Positions 44,978 through 56,403 of a stretch of 64,000 bases of DNA are shown piece by piece. Below the pieces are notes generated by a model that was not told where the DNA came from, ran no database searches, and saw nothing but the letters and a program-made list of their open reading frames with translations. The stretch covers positions 25,686 through 89,685 of the forward strand of contig JBDKVB010000097.1 in assembly GCA_039679385.1 (NCBI GenBank), in the 5' to 3' direction. Source of the DNA: Armatimonadia bacterium. GTDB lineage: Bacteria; Armatimonadota; Zipacnadia; Zipacnadales; JABUFB01. Numbering within the stretch: position 1 is the first letter of the stretch; each line of letters begins with the position of its first letter. Made by a program: the position numbers and the translations under genes.

Positions 44978-46396
44978 ATGGTCTGGAGGCTCCAGCGCGA
45001 CATGAGGTCTGTTCCCCGTCGGCTTACCCGCTCCCTTGGCACATCGGTCCACGGAGTGCCCACATCTTGCACAGGTCTACACTCCGTCCTGCTCCCACTA
45101 CCGCACTCAGCTCTATCCCCTGTTCTCAGGTTCTGCGCTCTCGCCTGCGGGCTGGCCATCATGACCTGTGGGACGGTGCTTGCCATGGACCTTACGGTAG
45201 GGCCTCAGGATGGCGACGTGATCGGCATCGACAACAACGCGCTCCAGGCCGCCGTCGACGCCGTCGCCCGCGAAGGTGGCGGAACGGTCTACGTCAAGAG
45301 CGGCACCTACTCCATGTACAACTCGCTGTTCCTGCGCTCCGGTGTGAATGTTGTCGGGCTCGGACCAGCACCCGTGCTGCAGAAGGTGGCGTCAACCAAG
45401 GTCGCTCTTGCCACCGATGCCGCCTATGGCCAGGACCGTGTAACGGTTGCCGACGCCTCCGGCCTGAGAAAGGGCACGGGCATCGCCCTCAGCGACGACG
45501 TCCACAGCAGCGCGTGGTATGTCAACGTCCGCACGATCGTCGAGGTGGAGGGCAACACGCTCGTTCTCGACGAAGCGCTGGACCTGGACTTCCTGGTCTC
45601 ACGCAACGGGAAGGTCGAGACTTCCTACCCGGTGATCTGCGGCAAGGAGATGAAGCGGGCCCGGGTCGAGAACCTCGTGGCAGACGGCTCTCGCAGCACA
45701 AGCGCCCCGCTCAATGGCTGTCGCGGCGGTGCCATCTACCTGTGGAGGACCGAGGGCTGCGTGATCGACAACTGCACGGCCCGCAACTTCAATGGCGACG
45801 GCATCAGCTTCCAGGTGAGTCCGCGCACCTCGGTGACGCGCTGCAAGGTCTACCGGAACGCCGGACATGGCGTCCACCCCGGGTCGGGCTCTCATCACGT
45901 TGAGGTGAGTGGATCGCAGATCTCGGCCAACGACGGTGACGGGCTGTTCCTGTGCTGGCTGGTGAAGGACTCCAAGTTCTCGAACAACACCATCGAGCGC
46001 AATGGGCAGGACGGCATCTCCATCGGGCATGAGGATACCGACAACCTGCTGGTCTCCAACACCATCGAGCGCAACGGGCGTCATGGCGTGTGCTTCCGGG
46101 CGGAGGCGGCCTACAACGGCGGCCACCGCAACACGCTCCAGGACAACACAATCCGTGACAACGGCCAGTCGCACCCCGGCGACGGAATTCACGTCGAGGC
46201 CTTCACCTTCGACCTGAACATAATAGGGAACACCATCGAGGATACGATGCGTGACGCGAAGGTTACCCAGCGCAACGGCATCTACCTGGCGAAGGGCGTG
46301 GACGGGATCAGGACGCGCGGCAACACCATCCGAGCGAATGCCGACGAGGTGATCGCGGACGAGTCCGAGGGCCAGAAGAACTCGCTGCAGCTCTGA
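44978..46396 (+). CDS. Exported right-handed parallel beta-helix protein (pectate-lyase-like fold)
   Basis: 472 residues. A signal-like hydrophobic stretch (LRFCALACGLAIMTCGTVLA) is preceded by an unusually long positive N-terminus, so the true start may be later (ATG 45002, or a non-ATG codon closer to the signal). The body has a pectate-lyase N-cap (NNALQAAVDAVAREGGGTVYV) and many coils with N-x-I and GI/GV turns (NTIERNGQDGISIG, NTIERNGRHGVCF, NTIRDNGQSHPGDGIHV). The family binds or cleaves acidic polysaccharides; the catalytic residues cannot be assigned. A strong terminator follows. Confidence 0.78.
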   Translation: MVWRLQRDMRSVPRRLTRSLGTSVHGVPTSCTGLHSVLLPLPHSALSPVLRFCALACGLAIMTCGTVLAMDLTVGPQDGDVIGIDNNALQAAVDAVAREGGGTVYVKSGTYSMYNSLFLRSGVNVVGLGPAPVLQKVASTKVALATDAAYGQDRVTVADASGLRKGTGIALSDDVHSSAWYVNVRTIVEVEGNTLVLDEALDLDFLVSRNGKVETSYPVICGKEMKRARVENLVADGSRSTSAPLNGCRGGAIYLWRTEGCVIDNCTARNFNGDGISFQVSPRTSVTRCKVYRNAGHGVHPGSGSHHVEVSGSQISANDGDGLFLCWLVKDSKFSNNTIERNGQDGISIGHEDTDNLLVSNTIERNGRHGVCFRAEAAYNGGHRNTLQDNTIRDNGQSHPGDGIHVEAFTFDLNIIGNTIEDTMRDAKVTQRNGIYLAKGVDGIRTRGNTIRANADEVIADESEGQKNSLQL

Positions 46397-46451
46397 GGAT
46401 AGGCGGGGCAAGTGGCAGGTCGGAAGGGACGCCGGCCATCACGCAAAACGC

Positions 46452-46484
46452 AGAGGCGCAGCCACCCTGGCTGCGCCTCTTTTG
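46452..46484. terminator. Intrinsic terminator between the beta-helix and AMMECR1 genes
   Basis: 13-bp perfect stem (46452-46464 with 46468-46480), 3-base loop, followed by TTTTGTT on the plus strand. On the minus strand the other side is AAAACG-rich, so it may act on both convergent genes. Confidence 0.88.
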
Positions 46485-46504
46485 TTGCCTACTACGGCTT
46501 GTGC

Positions 46505-47059
46505 TCAGTCTTCCTCCTCGCCGAAGACCTCGGCCTCGAACCACGAGACCTTGGCACCACGGCGGTAGGCGTCGGCCGGCAGTCCGGCCTTGCGACACGT
46601 ATGCCTGAGGAACTCCTCGCGGTTCCACCCCCACTCAGGCGCGACCTGGGGCAGAAGCAGTCCTCGGAAGGGTCCCTTCTCCACGACCAGGCCATGGCGA
46701 CCGACCTCGATGGCCTCCAGATCGGGCACAGGCGTCACAGGGGACATGACAGAGATCTCAAGGTGTATCTGGGGTTCCTCTTCGGCCGTCACCGGCGGGA
46801 AACGGGGATCCTCCAGTGCCGCTGCGCGAGCCATCTCCCTGACCGTCAGGAGGAGCGGGTACACGGGCTCGATATGGCCGATGCAGCCCCGGAGCATACC
46901 GCCCAGTTTGAGCGTCACGAAAGCGCCACTGGGACGCCGCAGGACGGGGTCATCAGTCTCCAGGGACGGCTCCGAGGCAAGGTCGACGGCATGGCGCAGC
47001 GACTGACGGGCAACGCACAGCAGCCTCTGTTTCTGTTCCTCGGTCAGCATTGCACTCAC
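46505..47059 (-). CDS. amrA: AMMECR1-domain protein (AmmeMemoRadiSam system protein A)
   Basis: 184-residue protein covering the AMMECR1 fold: FVTLKLGGMLRGCIGHIEP, PQIHLEISVMSPV and FRGLLLPQVAPEWGWNREEFL. In many prokaryotes it is found with a Memo-like and a radical-SAM protein; neither is in this window. The biochemical role is not established. ATG 47059 and ATG 47050 are both possible starts. Confidence 0.88.
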   Translation of the reverse strand: MSAMLTEEQKQRLLCVARQSLRHAVDLASEPSLETDDPVLRRPSGAFVTLKLGGMLRGCIGHIEPVYPLLLTVREMARAAALEDPRFPPVTAEEEPQIHLEISVMSPVTPVPDLEAIEVGRHGLVVEKGPFRGLLLPQVAPEWGWNREEFLRHTCRKAGLPADAYRRGAKVSWFEAEVFGEEED

Positions 47060-47105
47060 CTCGTGGAGCCTGCGGCCTGCGGCGGGAGACGCCTCCCGGG
47101 CTGCC

Positions 47106-47879
47106 CTAGTGAGCGGGCGGCTTGACTGTCTTGAGGCCGTCCCCGAGCTTGAAGAGCATGTTGCCGGCGAACAGCACCATGATAGCGATTGCCATCTGCA
47201 CCATCCTTGCCCCCAGAGGGCGCAAGTCCGGGTTGCGGCCGAAGCGCATCAGCAGGCCGATGATAAGGCCTACCGGCGGGCAGAAGACGCACAGCACGAA
47301 CAGCCCGAGGATGGTGGCGCGGCTTACCTGGACGATGTCGGGACGGAGGTTGCCACGGACCTGCGCGATGCCTCGCGTGGTGGCCATGGCAAGCCGTACC
47401 TGGCCGAAGGCGATCAGAAGCCCGGAAACACCAAGGCCCAGCAGGATGAAGCCGAGCATCAGGGGGCTGCCGAGGTTCGAAAGGCTGCGGAAGGCCTTGG
47501 GCTTGAGAAGGGCGACAAGGTCGTCAAAGCCGCCGCCGGCTTTGATGCGGCTCAGCGCGACCAGGACAAGGGCGACGCCCAGGACCAGGGCGATACCGGC
47601 GGAGACCCAAGAGGTGGTGCGCTCCTGAGCCATGCGCTCGGCCTCCTGCACGTCAAAGGCTCGGATGCGGGTCTCCTCGGCCGACTTCTCCCCTACCGCC
47701 ATCGTACCGGAGGATGCTCCTGCCACAGTGTGCTGGCCGCTCCCAATCCGGGCGGCCATGCTCATCTGGCGGAGCACCTCGCGCTCTTTGTCGCGCTCGG
47801 CAAGTAGGTCTGTCCCGCAATCCATACAGTGAGCGTCTGTCTTGGCGACCTCATGGCCGCACTTGGGGCACAACGGCAT
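47106..47879 (-). CDS. Zinc-ribbon membrane protein of unknown function
   Basis: 257 residues. The N-terminus is a zinc ribbon with C4-x2-C7 and C18-x2-C21, followed by an acidic/basic linker and four predicted helices (WVSAGIALVLGVALVLVAL, LMLGFILLGLGVSGLLIAFG, ILGLFVLCVFCPPVGLIIGLL, MVQMAIAIMVLFAGNMLF). Such proteins are common and usually annotated as hypothetical. AGGGAGGA lies 8 bases before ATG 47879 and a near-consensus promoter at 47985-48013 drives it. Confidence 0.75.
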   Translation of the reverse strand: MPLCPKCGHEVAKTDAHCMDCGTDLLAERDKEREVLRQMSMAARIGSGQHTVAGASSGTMAVGEKSAEETRIRAFDVQEAERMAQERTTSWVSAGIALVLGVALVLVALSRIKAGGGFDDLVALLKPKAFRSLSNLGSPLMLGFILLGLGVSGLLIAFGQVRLAMATTRGIAQVRGNLRPDIVQVSRATILGLFVLCVFCPPVGLIIGLLMRFGRNPDLRPLGARMVQMAIAIMVLFAGNMLFKLGDGLKTVKPPAH

Positions 47880-47984
47880 TACGGTGGTCCTCCCTAGGCG
47901 GAGACGCGCGGACAATCCGTCATGGATTGCGATGCCGGCACGGTTGGAGCTCAGGATCCTCGGGCGTGGAGCGTCTTTGGCACG

Positions 47985-48013
47985 ATTATCGGGCAACCTG
48001 AGGGGCTTGTCAA
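47985..48013 (-). promoter_or_regulatory. Promoter of the zinc-ribbon membrane protein gene
   Basis: TTGACA (48008-48013), 17-base spacer, GATAAT (47985-47990) on the minus strand, in the divergent region shared with the large fusion gene. Confidence 0.75.
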
Positions 48014-48177
48014 CGGGTCGCGAGGCAATCCTGAGCGAAAGACCCGGGAGGACAGGAGGGATGCGGGGCCCTGCGGGGAAGTTGCTGTCGCCCGGTCCTC
48101 GTGGCGTCACGGATGACACTCTTTGTACTCCGCGGAGCAGTGACTACGCCTCCACGGCGCCGGCAGGAGACCAGCGA

Positions 48178-51100
48178 ATGCCGATAGGCCGCCAAAGATC
48201 GATGCTCGTCTGTGTGGTCATGGCCTGCCTGGGTCTGATCGGCCTCACAGGGGGCCACCTGTGCCTGGCAGCCGACTACGCCGCCATCGCCTCGCGTGTC
48301 GAGGTTGGTCGCTTGCTTACGGACATCAACCGCTTTGCCGATCTTGGCTCTCGCGTCTCGGGACTCGACGGAAACACGCGCGCAGCAGATCTAATCCTGC
48401 GTGAGTTCCAGCGGCTTGGTCTGGAGACGCTGACGCAGCAGTTCGACCTCCCGGTGCCGGCAGACACAGGTTGCTCCCTCGAAGCCGGAGGCAAGCGGTA
48501 TCGTCTCGCGGCCTTGTGGCCGAACCTGGTGCGGACCTCGCAGGTCCCGGCAGAAGGCCTGACCGGGCCTCTGCTGTACGTCGGGCAGTGTCGTCTGTCC
48601 GACTTCAACGGCAAGCTCCCCGCCGGGAGCATCGTCCTAACCGACTTCAACAACGGTCAGCGCTGGCTCAACGCGGCCTTGCTGGGTGCGGCGGCCGTCG
48701 TCTTCATCGAGCCCGAGAGGACGACGCGCGGCGAGGCGGAAGTGAAGTTCCTGCGCTGTCCGATCGACGTCCCACGCTTCTACATCGACGGCGGCTCGGC
48801 CCAAGAGCTCATCGCAGCCGCGACGCTGGGCGCGGTGAAGGCGCGCATCACGGCCCAGGTGCGATGGGAGAACCGCACTAACCGCAACATCCTCGGTATC
48901 CTGCCGGGCAAGAACCCGCAGCTTCGCAACCACGCCATGATCGTGGAGGCCTACTACGACTCGACCTCGGTAGCGCCTGCACTGGCGCCTGGGGCCGAGA
49001 GTGCCTGTGGGATCGCCGCCCTTCTTGAGCTTGCGCGGAACCTGGCCGCCGATCCGCCGGACCGCAGCGTGATCTTCCTTGCCACCAGTGGCCACTTCGA
49101 GGCCCTTGCCGGAGCACGCGAGTTCGTGCGCCTGTGGGGACGTGAGCCAAGCAAGCGCAGCGAACGGATCGCGCGCCCCAGACTGCGCGAACTCACCACC
49201 GAGTTCGAGGAACTCAACCGGCAGCACCGCCAGATCATCGCTGAACTGCACCGACTAGATCTCGAGCACTCAGGCCAGGGCGCCGGCCCTCGCAAGGTCT
49301 GGTGGCTTCCTGCGAGTGGGAGTGCCTCTACCGAGAAGCCGATGGTCAACGTTGGCCAGCTTCAGATAACCCCCGAAGCGGCCCACGTGAGAGCAACGCG
49401 CCTGGAACGTGACATCGCCCGCAAGCAGGCCGACCTGGAGCTTTGGCAACGCCTCGACGAGTTCGAGAAGATCGACATGTTCATCTCCCTCGACCTCAGC
49501 AGCCAGAACGCGTCCTTCGGGGTCTTCCAGGTCGGGTGGTACTACAATCAGGCGCATCTGCTCCGGTTCTACTCGCCCCTTGGCAAGAAGATGTCCGAGT
49601 ATGCTACGCGTGCCTGCGAGGACCTGGGGATGCCGATCGATACGTCCTTCGTCGACGGCATCAACCCGGTCAAGGGACGCGAGTGGAACACCTTCTTCCC
49701 CGGCAAGATCGCCTTCGACCACGAGATGGCAATCCGGGGCGGACGACCGGGACTTGTCTTCGCCACCGTCAATGATGCCCGGGACCTGGTCGACACCCCT
49801 CTGGACACCCCCAGGCATGTCGACGGGCCGAACCTACAGAGCCAGGTACGTCTGCTCAGTTGCGTCCTGCGTGACTTCCTCAAGGACCCTACGCTCGACG
49901 AGGATGCACTCAAGCGCGTAAACGCCCTCAAGAAGATGGACGAACTCAAGGATGCCCGGGGCACGGTGCTGCAGTTCCGGCGCACCGAGAGCTTCGTGCC
50001 AAACACGCCGGTGCCGGGCGCGCTCGTGATGATCCAGGGCCAGTACCGGATGATGATGGGCGTGCACACGGAGGTCATGGGAACTGCCAACGAGACCAGC
50101 GAGTTCACGCTGCGCGGTGAGAGAGCCTCGGGCGGGACCCTCGAGGCCTATGGGCTCGATCCCGACGATGGGTCGATCACCTTCGCACCTGACCTCGGCC
50201 CCGATGGCGACCGCAAGTATCCGCGTGATGTCTACGGGCGCGCGGGGCTGAAGCGCCCTCTGATCGTGTTTCAGTGTGTGCCCACGGACCTGTATGACCT
50301 CGTCGACGAGCGGTACTTCCAGACGCTGCAGCGGATCTTCGTGTATGACGCGAAGGACTACAGCGAGCCGGTCTCCTTTGGCTACGCTCTGTCCAGCTCC
50401 GCCGGTGCGGCCTCCGAGTTTCCCTCCTACGTGGAGCCCTGCGCGGTCATCTTCTCCCAGCCGCAGGTGGACCTGCAGGTGACGATGGGGATGGGTCTGC
50501 TGGGCGTGAGGATGGCACTCATCAATGCCACCCCGGACACGCCCGAGGGCATCGGCTATCCGGCCTCTGAGACGCGGCGAATCCCGCTGACGCCCCTTCG
50601 GGTCGGGCGGGATATGTGGCGTCTGGACGAGTCCCGCATGGCCAAGCTGCGCAAGAACGGCATCGACAACGCTCGACTGCGCGAGCTGCACGACCTGGCG
50701 AAGGCGTCCCTGGAGAAAGCCGCTACGAGTCTTGCGGAGCGGCGCTACGACATGGCGATGTCCGCCGGTCGCCATGCCTGGGGCTACGAGTCGCGCGCAT
50801 ACCCGGAGGTCCAGAAGACGGCAGTGGACGTGGTTAAGGGACTGCTGTTCTACCTGGCGATTCTGCTGCCCTTCTCCTACTTCGGTGAGCGGCTGCTGTT
50901 CGCGGGCCGCAATATCTTGTACCAGATCCTGGGCACCGTCGGCGTCTTCGTCGGCGTGTTCCTGATGATTGCCGCGGTGCACCCGGCCTTCTCAATGACC
51001 ACGTCGCCGCCGGTCATACTTTTGTCCTTCGTCATCATGGCTCTGGCGGTCGCGGTCATCGCCATCGTGACCATGAAGTTCAACACCGAGCTCAAGTCGA

Positions 51101-52962
51101 TGAAGCAGCAGCAGGGAGGCGTGCACGAGGCCGATGTGGGACGTCTCTCGGCCGCCGGAGCTGCCTTTGCCCTGGGCATCGCGAACATGCGCCGTCGCAA
51201 GACCCGCACCGCACTCACGGCCATCACCCTGACTTTGCTCACCTTTACGGTGCTGAGCTTCACCTCGGTGAAGTCCTTCCTGCGCGCCAACAAGATACGG
51301 CTGAACCAGACCCCGGCCTACCAGGGCGTGATGCTGCGTGACCGGTCCTGGCTGTCGCTGGAGGAGCCGACCGCCGACATCATCAGCAACGAGCTCCAGG
51401 GGCGAGCCTTGGTGGCACCCCGTGCCTGGTATGTGTCGCCGGACCTGGAGAAGGAGCTGGTCATCGACATCGCCCTCAGCACGGACCCCGCGACCCGCTA
51501 CTCGGTCAACTGCCTGCTGGGGATGTCGCCGGAGGCCGATGAAGTCCTGCCGATGCGCAAGGCCCTCGTTGCCGGGCGATGGTTCGGGAAGGACGCCCGG
51601 AACGTAGCACTGCTGCCGACGGCCGTCGCAGAGGCCCTGGGGATCACGGCCGACAAGCTGGGGTCGGTGTCCGTTAACGTGTTCGGAACTGACTTCCGGG
51701 TCATCGGCCTGCTGGACTCAGGTGCCTTACGGCAGTTGACGGACCTCGACGGTGAGCCCCTGATGCCGGTGAACTACTCCATGCTGCGGCCGGAGACCCT
51801 CAAGGACATCCAGCAAGCCGCACAGGAACGCTCGCAACTGGGGGCCGGGGGTGCGGAGTCGCTCCTGCAGGAGTACAAGCACTACAGCCCGGAGAAGCTG
51901 ATCCTTCTGCCCTATGATCGCGTGCTGGAACTCGGCGGAACGCTCCGTGCGATCTCGGTGCGATTCACGGACCCCTCGGCAGTCCCGGACAGCGTCGACC
52001 AGATGATGAAGCGGTTCGCGCTGAGCCTCTACTCGGGCATCGGCAAGGAGAGCTACCTGTTCAGCTCGGTCGGCATGACCTCGGTCGCCGGAGCCGAGAG
52101 CCTGGTCATCCCAATCCTCATTGCAGCGCTGATCGTGTTGAACACCATGCTGGGGTCGGTGTACGAGCGCACCAGGGAGATCGGCATCTACAGCTCCCTC
52201 GGCCTCGCACCCAGTCACATCTCCATGCTCTTCCTGGCCGAAGCGGCGGTCTTCGCCAATCTGGGAGCCATCGTGGGCTACCTGCTCGGGCAGGCGCTGG
52301 CGAAAGTGATATACCTGACGGGCGCCCACGTGGGCCTCGAGCTGAACTACTCCTCCCTGTCGGCGGTCGGTGTGACAATCGTGATTGTCACCGTGGTCCT
52401 GCTGTCCACGATCTACCCCAGCCGCCGGGCAGCAGACATCGCCTCGCCGGGGATCGAGCGTCGGTGGTCTCTGCCGGCGCCCCAGGGCGATGTGATGGAC
52501 CTGCTCTTGCCCTTCACTGTGACGGGGCGTGACGCCTACGGGGTCTGCGCCTTCCTCAAGGAGTTCTTCGACGAGTACGTGGGCTACGCCGGGGGCGAGT
52601 TCCTGGCTGAGAACGTACGACTGGAGCCCCTGAGGAACCACGCGACGAAGGCTGACGAGATCACGGGGATGACGGTGAAGCTGCGGATGTGGCTGGCGCC
52701 CTACGACCTTGGTGTGAGCCAGGACTTCCTGCTGGAGTGTCGGCCCACCCAGGACCCGGGGGTGTACTCAATCCACATCAAGCTCACGCACCTGGCAGGC
52801 GACCTGACCTCCTGGAGGAAGACCAACACGCTGTTCATGGCCGCGATTCGCAAGCAATTCCTGATCTGGCGGACGGTGCCCCAGGACGAGAAGCTGGACT
52901 ATGCGGACCGCGCAGAGGGGATCTTGCGGGGAGAGTGGAGCCGCCAGGCGGACCTGATCTGA
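48178..52962 (+). CDS. M28-peptidase-like / FtsX-like permease fusion (1,594 aa)
   Basis: Exported membrane protein. A signal peptide (MLVCVVMACLGLIGLTG) leads to an M28-like region with a PA-type insert (residues about 35-330). The metallopeptidase ligands are not kept: EAYYDS, PGAESACG and SGHFEALAG replace the usual His-Asp, Asp-Asn and Glu-Glu sites, so zinc catalysis is unlikely. A large extracytoplasmic part (about 330-880) with a helical linker follows, then about four helices (LLFYLAILLPFSYF onward), a MacB-like periplasmic domain, an FtsX core (IPILIAALIVLNTMLGSVYERTREIGIYSSLGL) and a C-terminal cytosolic domain of about 180 residues. No ABC ATPase is adjacent. ATG 48178 has CAGGAGA 9 bases upstream. 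Possible role: an envelope transporter or mechanotransmitter with a binding ectodomain. Confidence 0.82.
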   Translation: MPIGRQRSMLVCVVMACLGLIGLTGGHLCLAADYAAIASRVEVGRLLTDINRFADLGSRVSGLDGNTRAADLILREFQRLGLETLTQQFDLPVPADTGCSLEAGGKRYRLAALWPNLVRTSQVPAEGLTGPLLYVGQCRLSDFNGKLPAGSIVLTDFNNGQRWLNAALLGAAAVVFIEPERTTRGEAEVKFLRCPIDVPRFYIDGGSAQELIAAATLGAVKARITAQVRWENRTNRNILGILPGKNPQLRNHAMIVEAYYDSTSVAPALAPGAESACGIAALLELARNLAADPPDRSVIFLATSGHFEALAGAREFVRLWGREPSKRSERIARPRLRELTTEFEELNRQHRQIIAELHRLDLEHSGQGAGPRKVWWLPASGSASTEKPMVNVGQLQITPEAAHVRATRLERDIARKQADLELWQRLDEFEKIDMFISLDLSSQNASFGVFQVGWYYNQAHLLRFYSPLGKKMSEYATRACEDLGMPIDTSFVDGINPVKGREWNTFFPGKIAFDHEMAIRGGRPGLVFATVNDARDLVDTPLDTPRHVDGPNLQSQVRLLSCVLRDFLKDPTLDEDALKRVNALKKMDELKDARGTVLQFRRTESFVPNTPVPGALVMIQGQYRMMMGVHTEVMGTANETSEFTLRGERASGGTLEAYGLDPDDGSITFAPDLGPDGDRKYPRDVYGRAGLKRPLIVFQCVPTDLYDLVDERYFQTLQRIFVYDAKDYSEPVSFGYALSSSAGAASEFPSYVEPCAVIFSQPQVDLQVTMGMGLLGVRMALINATPDTPEGIGYPASETRRIPLTPLRVGRDMWRLDESRMAKLRKNGIDNARLRELHDLAKASLEKAATSLAERRYDMAMSAGRHAWGYESRAYPEVQKTAVDVVKGLLFYLAILLPFSYFGERLLFAGRNILYQILGTVGVFVGVFLMIAAVHPAFSMTTSPPVILLSFVIMALAVAVIAIVTMKFNTELKSMKQQQGGVHEADVGRLSAAGAAFALGIANMRRRKTRTALTAITLTLLTFTVLSFTSVKSFLRANKIRLNQTPAYQGVMLRDRSWLSLEEPTADIISNELQGRALVAPRAWYVSPDLEKELVIDIALSTDPATRYSVNCLLGMSPEADEVLPMRKALVAGRWFGKDARNVALLPTAVAEALGITADKLGSVSVNVFGTDFRVIGLLDSGALRQLTDLDGEPLMPVNYSMLRPETLKDIQQAAQERSQLGAGGAESLLQEYKHYSPEKLILLPYDRVLELGGTLRAISVRFTDPSAVPDSVDQMMKRFALSLYSGIGKESYLFSSVGMTSVAGAESLVIPILIAALIVLNTMLGSVYERTREIGIYSSLGLAPSHISMLFLAEAAVFANLGAIVGYLLGQALAKVIYLTGAHVGLELNYSSLSAVGVTIVIVTVVLLSTIYPSRRAADIASPGIERRWSLPAPQGDVMDLLLPFTVTGRDAYGVCAFLKEFFDEYVGYAGGEFLAENVRLEPLRNHATKADEITGMTVKLRMWLAPYDLGVSQDFLLECRPTQDPGVYSIHIKLTHLAGDLTSWRKTNTLFMAAIRKQFLIWRTVPQDEKLDYADRAEGILRGEWSRQADLI

Positions 52963-52984
52963 GGCGACAGGGCCGCGAGAACTG

Positions 52985-53020
52985 AGCAGGCCCGGGCGAA
53001 GTGCCATGCCCGGGCCTGCT
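52985..53020. terminator. Stem-loop between convergent fusion and groEL genes
   Basis: 13-bp perfect stem (52985-52997 with 53008-53020), 10-base loop. No clear T-tract on either side, so it may act as a factor-independent pause or an mRNA 3' stabiliser rather than a classical terminator. Confidence 0.5.
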
Positions 53021-53072
53021 GACTATCTGGACGGAAGCGACAGAGCGCCGCTCCGTTACCGGCGGGTTCGGT

Positions 53073-54686
<1,614 letters not shown>

Positions 54687-54766
54687 TTAGTGTCCTCCTT
54701 GTGTGGACGCGAGGGATGCGTCCGTGTGTCCCACAGGCTTAGCCTGCAGCACCTTCGTAGCGGTGG

Positions 54767-55054
54767 TTAGCCTTCCTTGACAGCCAGCAGCGAACCCTCA
54801 TCGAGGATGAGGTAATCTTTGTCACCCACGCGGACCTCGTTGCCACCGTACTTGGTGTAGACGACGATATCTCCCTCTTTGACACTCAAGGGCAGGCGCT
54901 CGCCATTGTCGAGGACCCGGCCGGCACCGACAGCGATCACTTTGCCCTCGCGGGGTGCTTCCTGGGCAGCCTCGGGGAGGTAGATGCCCCCGGCGCTCTT
55001 CTCTTCAGCCTCGAGCGGCTCAACCAGGACGCGGTCACCTAGCGGTTTGAGCAT
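54767..55054 (-). CDS. groS: 10 kDa co-chaperonin GroES
   Basis: 95-residue GroES with [29 protein letters not shown] (split here: [12 protein letters not shown] and GGIYLPEAA), the mobile loop, [12 protein letters not shown] and [11 protein letters not shown]. First gene of the groESL operon; the promoter and CIRCE lie just upstream. Confidence 0.97.
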   Translation of the reverse strand: MLKPLGDRVLVEPLEAEEKSAGGIYLPEAAQEAPREGKVIAVGAGRVLDNGERLPLSVKEGDIVVYTKYGGNEVRVGDKDYLILDEGSLLAVKEG

Positions 55055-55145
55055 GTGTGCTACACCACCTTGATAGTATTAGACTCAGGGAATGGCGGAA
55101 CCGCACTGGGGACTACCCGTGCTTCGCCGACCACCCCCGACTTTC

Positions 55146-55172
55146 TTAGCACTCCCAACATCCGAGTGCTAA
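55146..55172. promoter_or_regulatory. CIRCE operator (HrcA binding site)
   Basis: Perfect inverted repeat TTAGCACTC (55146-55154), 9-base spacer, GAGTGCTAA (55164-55172). It lies immediately downstream of the groES -10 box. HrcA repression of groESL, released on heat shock, is the expected regulation; hrcA is not in the window. Confidence 0.97.
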
Positions 55173-55177
55173 GACGT

Positions 55178-55205
55178 ATTATAGAGATATCCGACCGCAT
55201 GTCAA
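55178..55205 (-). promoter_or_regulatory. Promoter of groES-groEL
   Basis: On the minus strand TTGACA (55200-55205), 16-base spacer, TATAAT (55178-55183). The CIRCE element follows at once and would block initiation when HrcA is bound. Confidence 0.9.
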
Positions 55206-55267
55206 GTATTCCGCCGGCTCAGTTCATGCTTCCTGAGCCCTCTGGGTCGCTTTCTGCCCCCACTGGT

Positions 55268-55297
55268 TTGACTTCGCCCTCCCTTCTTATCTATAAT
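55268..55297 (+). promoter_or_regulatory. Promoter of the phoH-nadB operon
   Basis: TTGACT (55268-55273), 18-base spacer, TATAAT (55292-55297) facing phoH, which starts 90 bases downstream. Confidence 0.8.
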
Positions 55298-55386
55298 CCT
55301 ACTAACAAAATCAGGTGCACATCGATCACGGGAAGCCGGGATCGCCTCCCAGGGCGACCCGGCTATTTGCTTCCGAAGGCCCTCTC

Positions 55387-56403
55387 ATGTCGGCGAAGAG
55401 CACCCTCGGGGAAGCCGAGGACAACAGCCAGACGCACCTGTCTGCGACGGCGGAGGAGTTGGCTGCCCTCCTGGGGCCCTACGACTCCCACCGCAAGTTG
55501 CTGGAGGACCTGCTGGAAGTCCGAGTGACGTCCCGTGGCGGCGGCGTCACCCTCTCCGGTCCGCCACAGAACACCCAGGCGGCCGCTGAGCTCATCGACG
55601 GCCTGCTGCAGACGATCCGCAGCGGCCGCGGCCTGGCAACCTCCGACATCCGATATGCTGTTCGGCAACTGAAGCACAAGGGGCAGGTGCCCATCGCCGA
55701 CCTGCTCCGCACCCAGACCGTCGTGACACACCGCGGCAAGCCGATCTCACCACGCACACCCGGTCAGGCTGCCTACGTGGCGGCGGTCGTGAGCCACGAT
55801 CTGACCGTGTGCATCGGCCCGGCCGGTACGGGGAAGACCTACCTGGCAATGGCCGTGGCTGTGGCGGCCCTGCGCGACAGCCAGGTCAGCCGCATCGTGC
55901 TCACCCGGCCCATCGTGGAGGCGGGCGAATCCCTGGGCTTCCTCCCGGGCGACATGCTGGAGAAGGTGGATCCGTACCTACGACCGCTCCAGGACGCGCT
56001 CCACGATATCCTGGGGGCGGAGAAGTTCCGCAAGCTGCTGGACCGAGGCACGATCGAGGTGATTCCCCTCGCCTACATGCGCGGGCGGACGCTCAACGAT
56101 GCCTTCATAGTACTCGACGAGGCGCAGAACACAACGATCGGGCAGATGAAAATGGCCTTGACCCGCCTTGGGTTTGGGTCCAAGATGGTCGTTGTCGGCG
56201 ACATCACCCAGACCGATCTCCCGGCAATGCAGACGTCCGGTCTGGCCCATGCAGTCAGGGTTCTTTCAGGCCTCAGCGGGGTGGCGGTGTGTGAGTTGAC
56301 AGGCGAGGACATTGTCCGTCACGACCTCGTGCAGCGCATCGTGGCTGCGTACGAGGCTGATCCCGCGGGCGTGAGATCGGAACATGAGAAGAGCGCTACG
56401 TGA
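55387..56403 (+). CDS. phoH: PhoH-like P-loop ATPase (YbeZ)
   Basis: 338 residues. The N-terminal region is KH-like (LEVRVTSRGGGVTLSGP), then the PhoH ATPase: Walker A GPAGTGKT (145-152), TRPIVEAGESLGFLPGD, Walker B FIVLDEAQN and GDITQTDLP. It is often linked to YbeY in RNA metabolism. ATG 55387 has GAAGG about 8 bases upstream; the longer start lies nearer the promoter and lacks a site. It overlaps the next gene by 20 bases. Confidence 0.93.
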   Translation: MSAKSTLGEAEDNSQTHLSATAEELAALLGPYDSHRKLLEDLLEVRVTSRGGGVTLSGPPQNTQAAAELIDGLLQTIRSGRGLATSDIRYAVRQLKHKGQVPIADLLRTQTVVTHRGKPISPRTPGQAAYVAAVVSHDLTVCIGPAGTGKTYLAMAVAVAALRDSQVSRIVLTRPIVEAGESLGFLPGDMLEKVDPYLRPLQDALHDILGAEKFRKLLDRGTIEVIPLAYMRGRTLNDAFIVLDEAQNTTIGQMKMALTRLGFGSKMVVVGDITQTDLPAMQTSGLAHAVRVLSGLSGVAVCELTGEDIVRHDLVQRIVAAYEADPAGVRSEHEKSAT

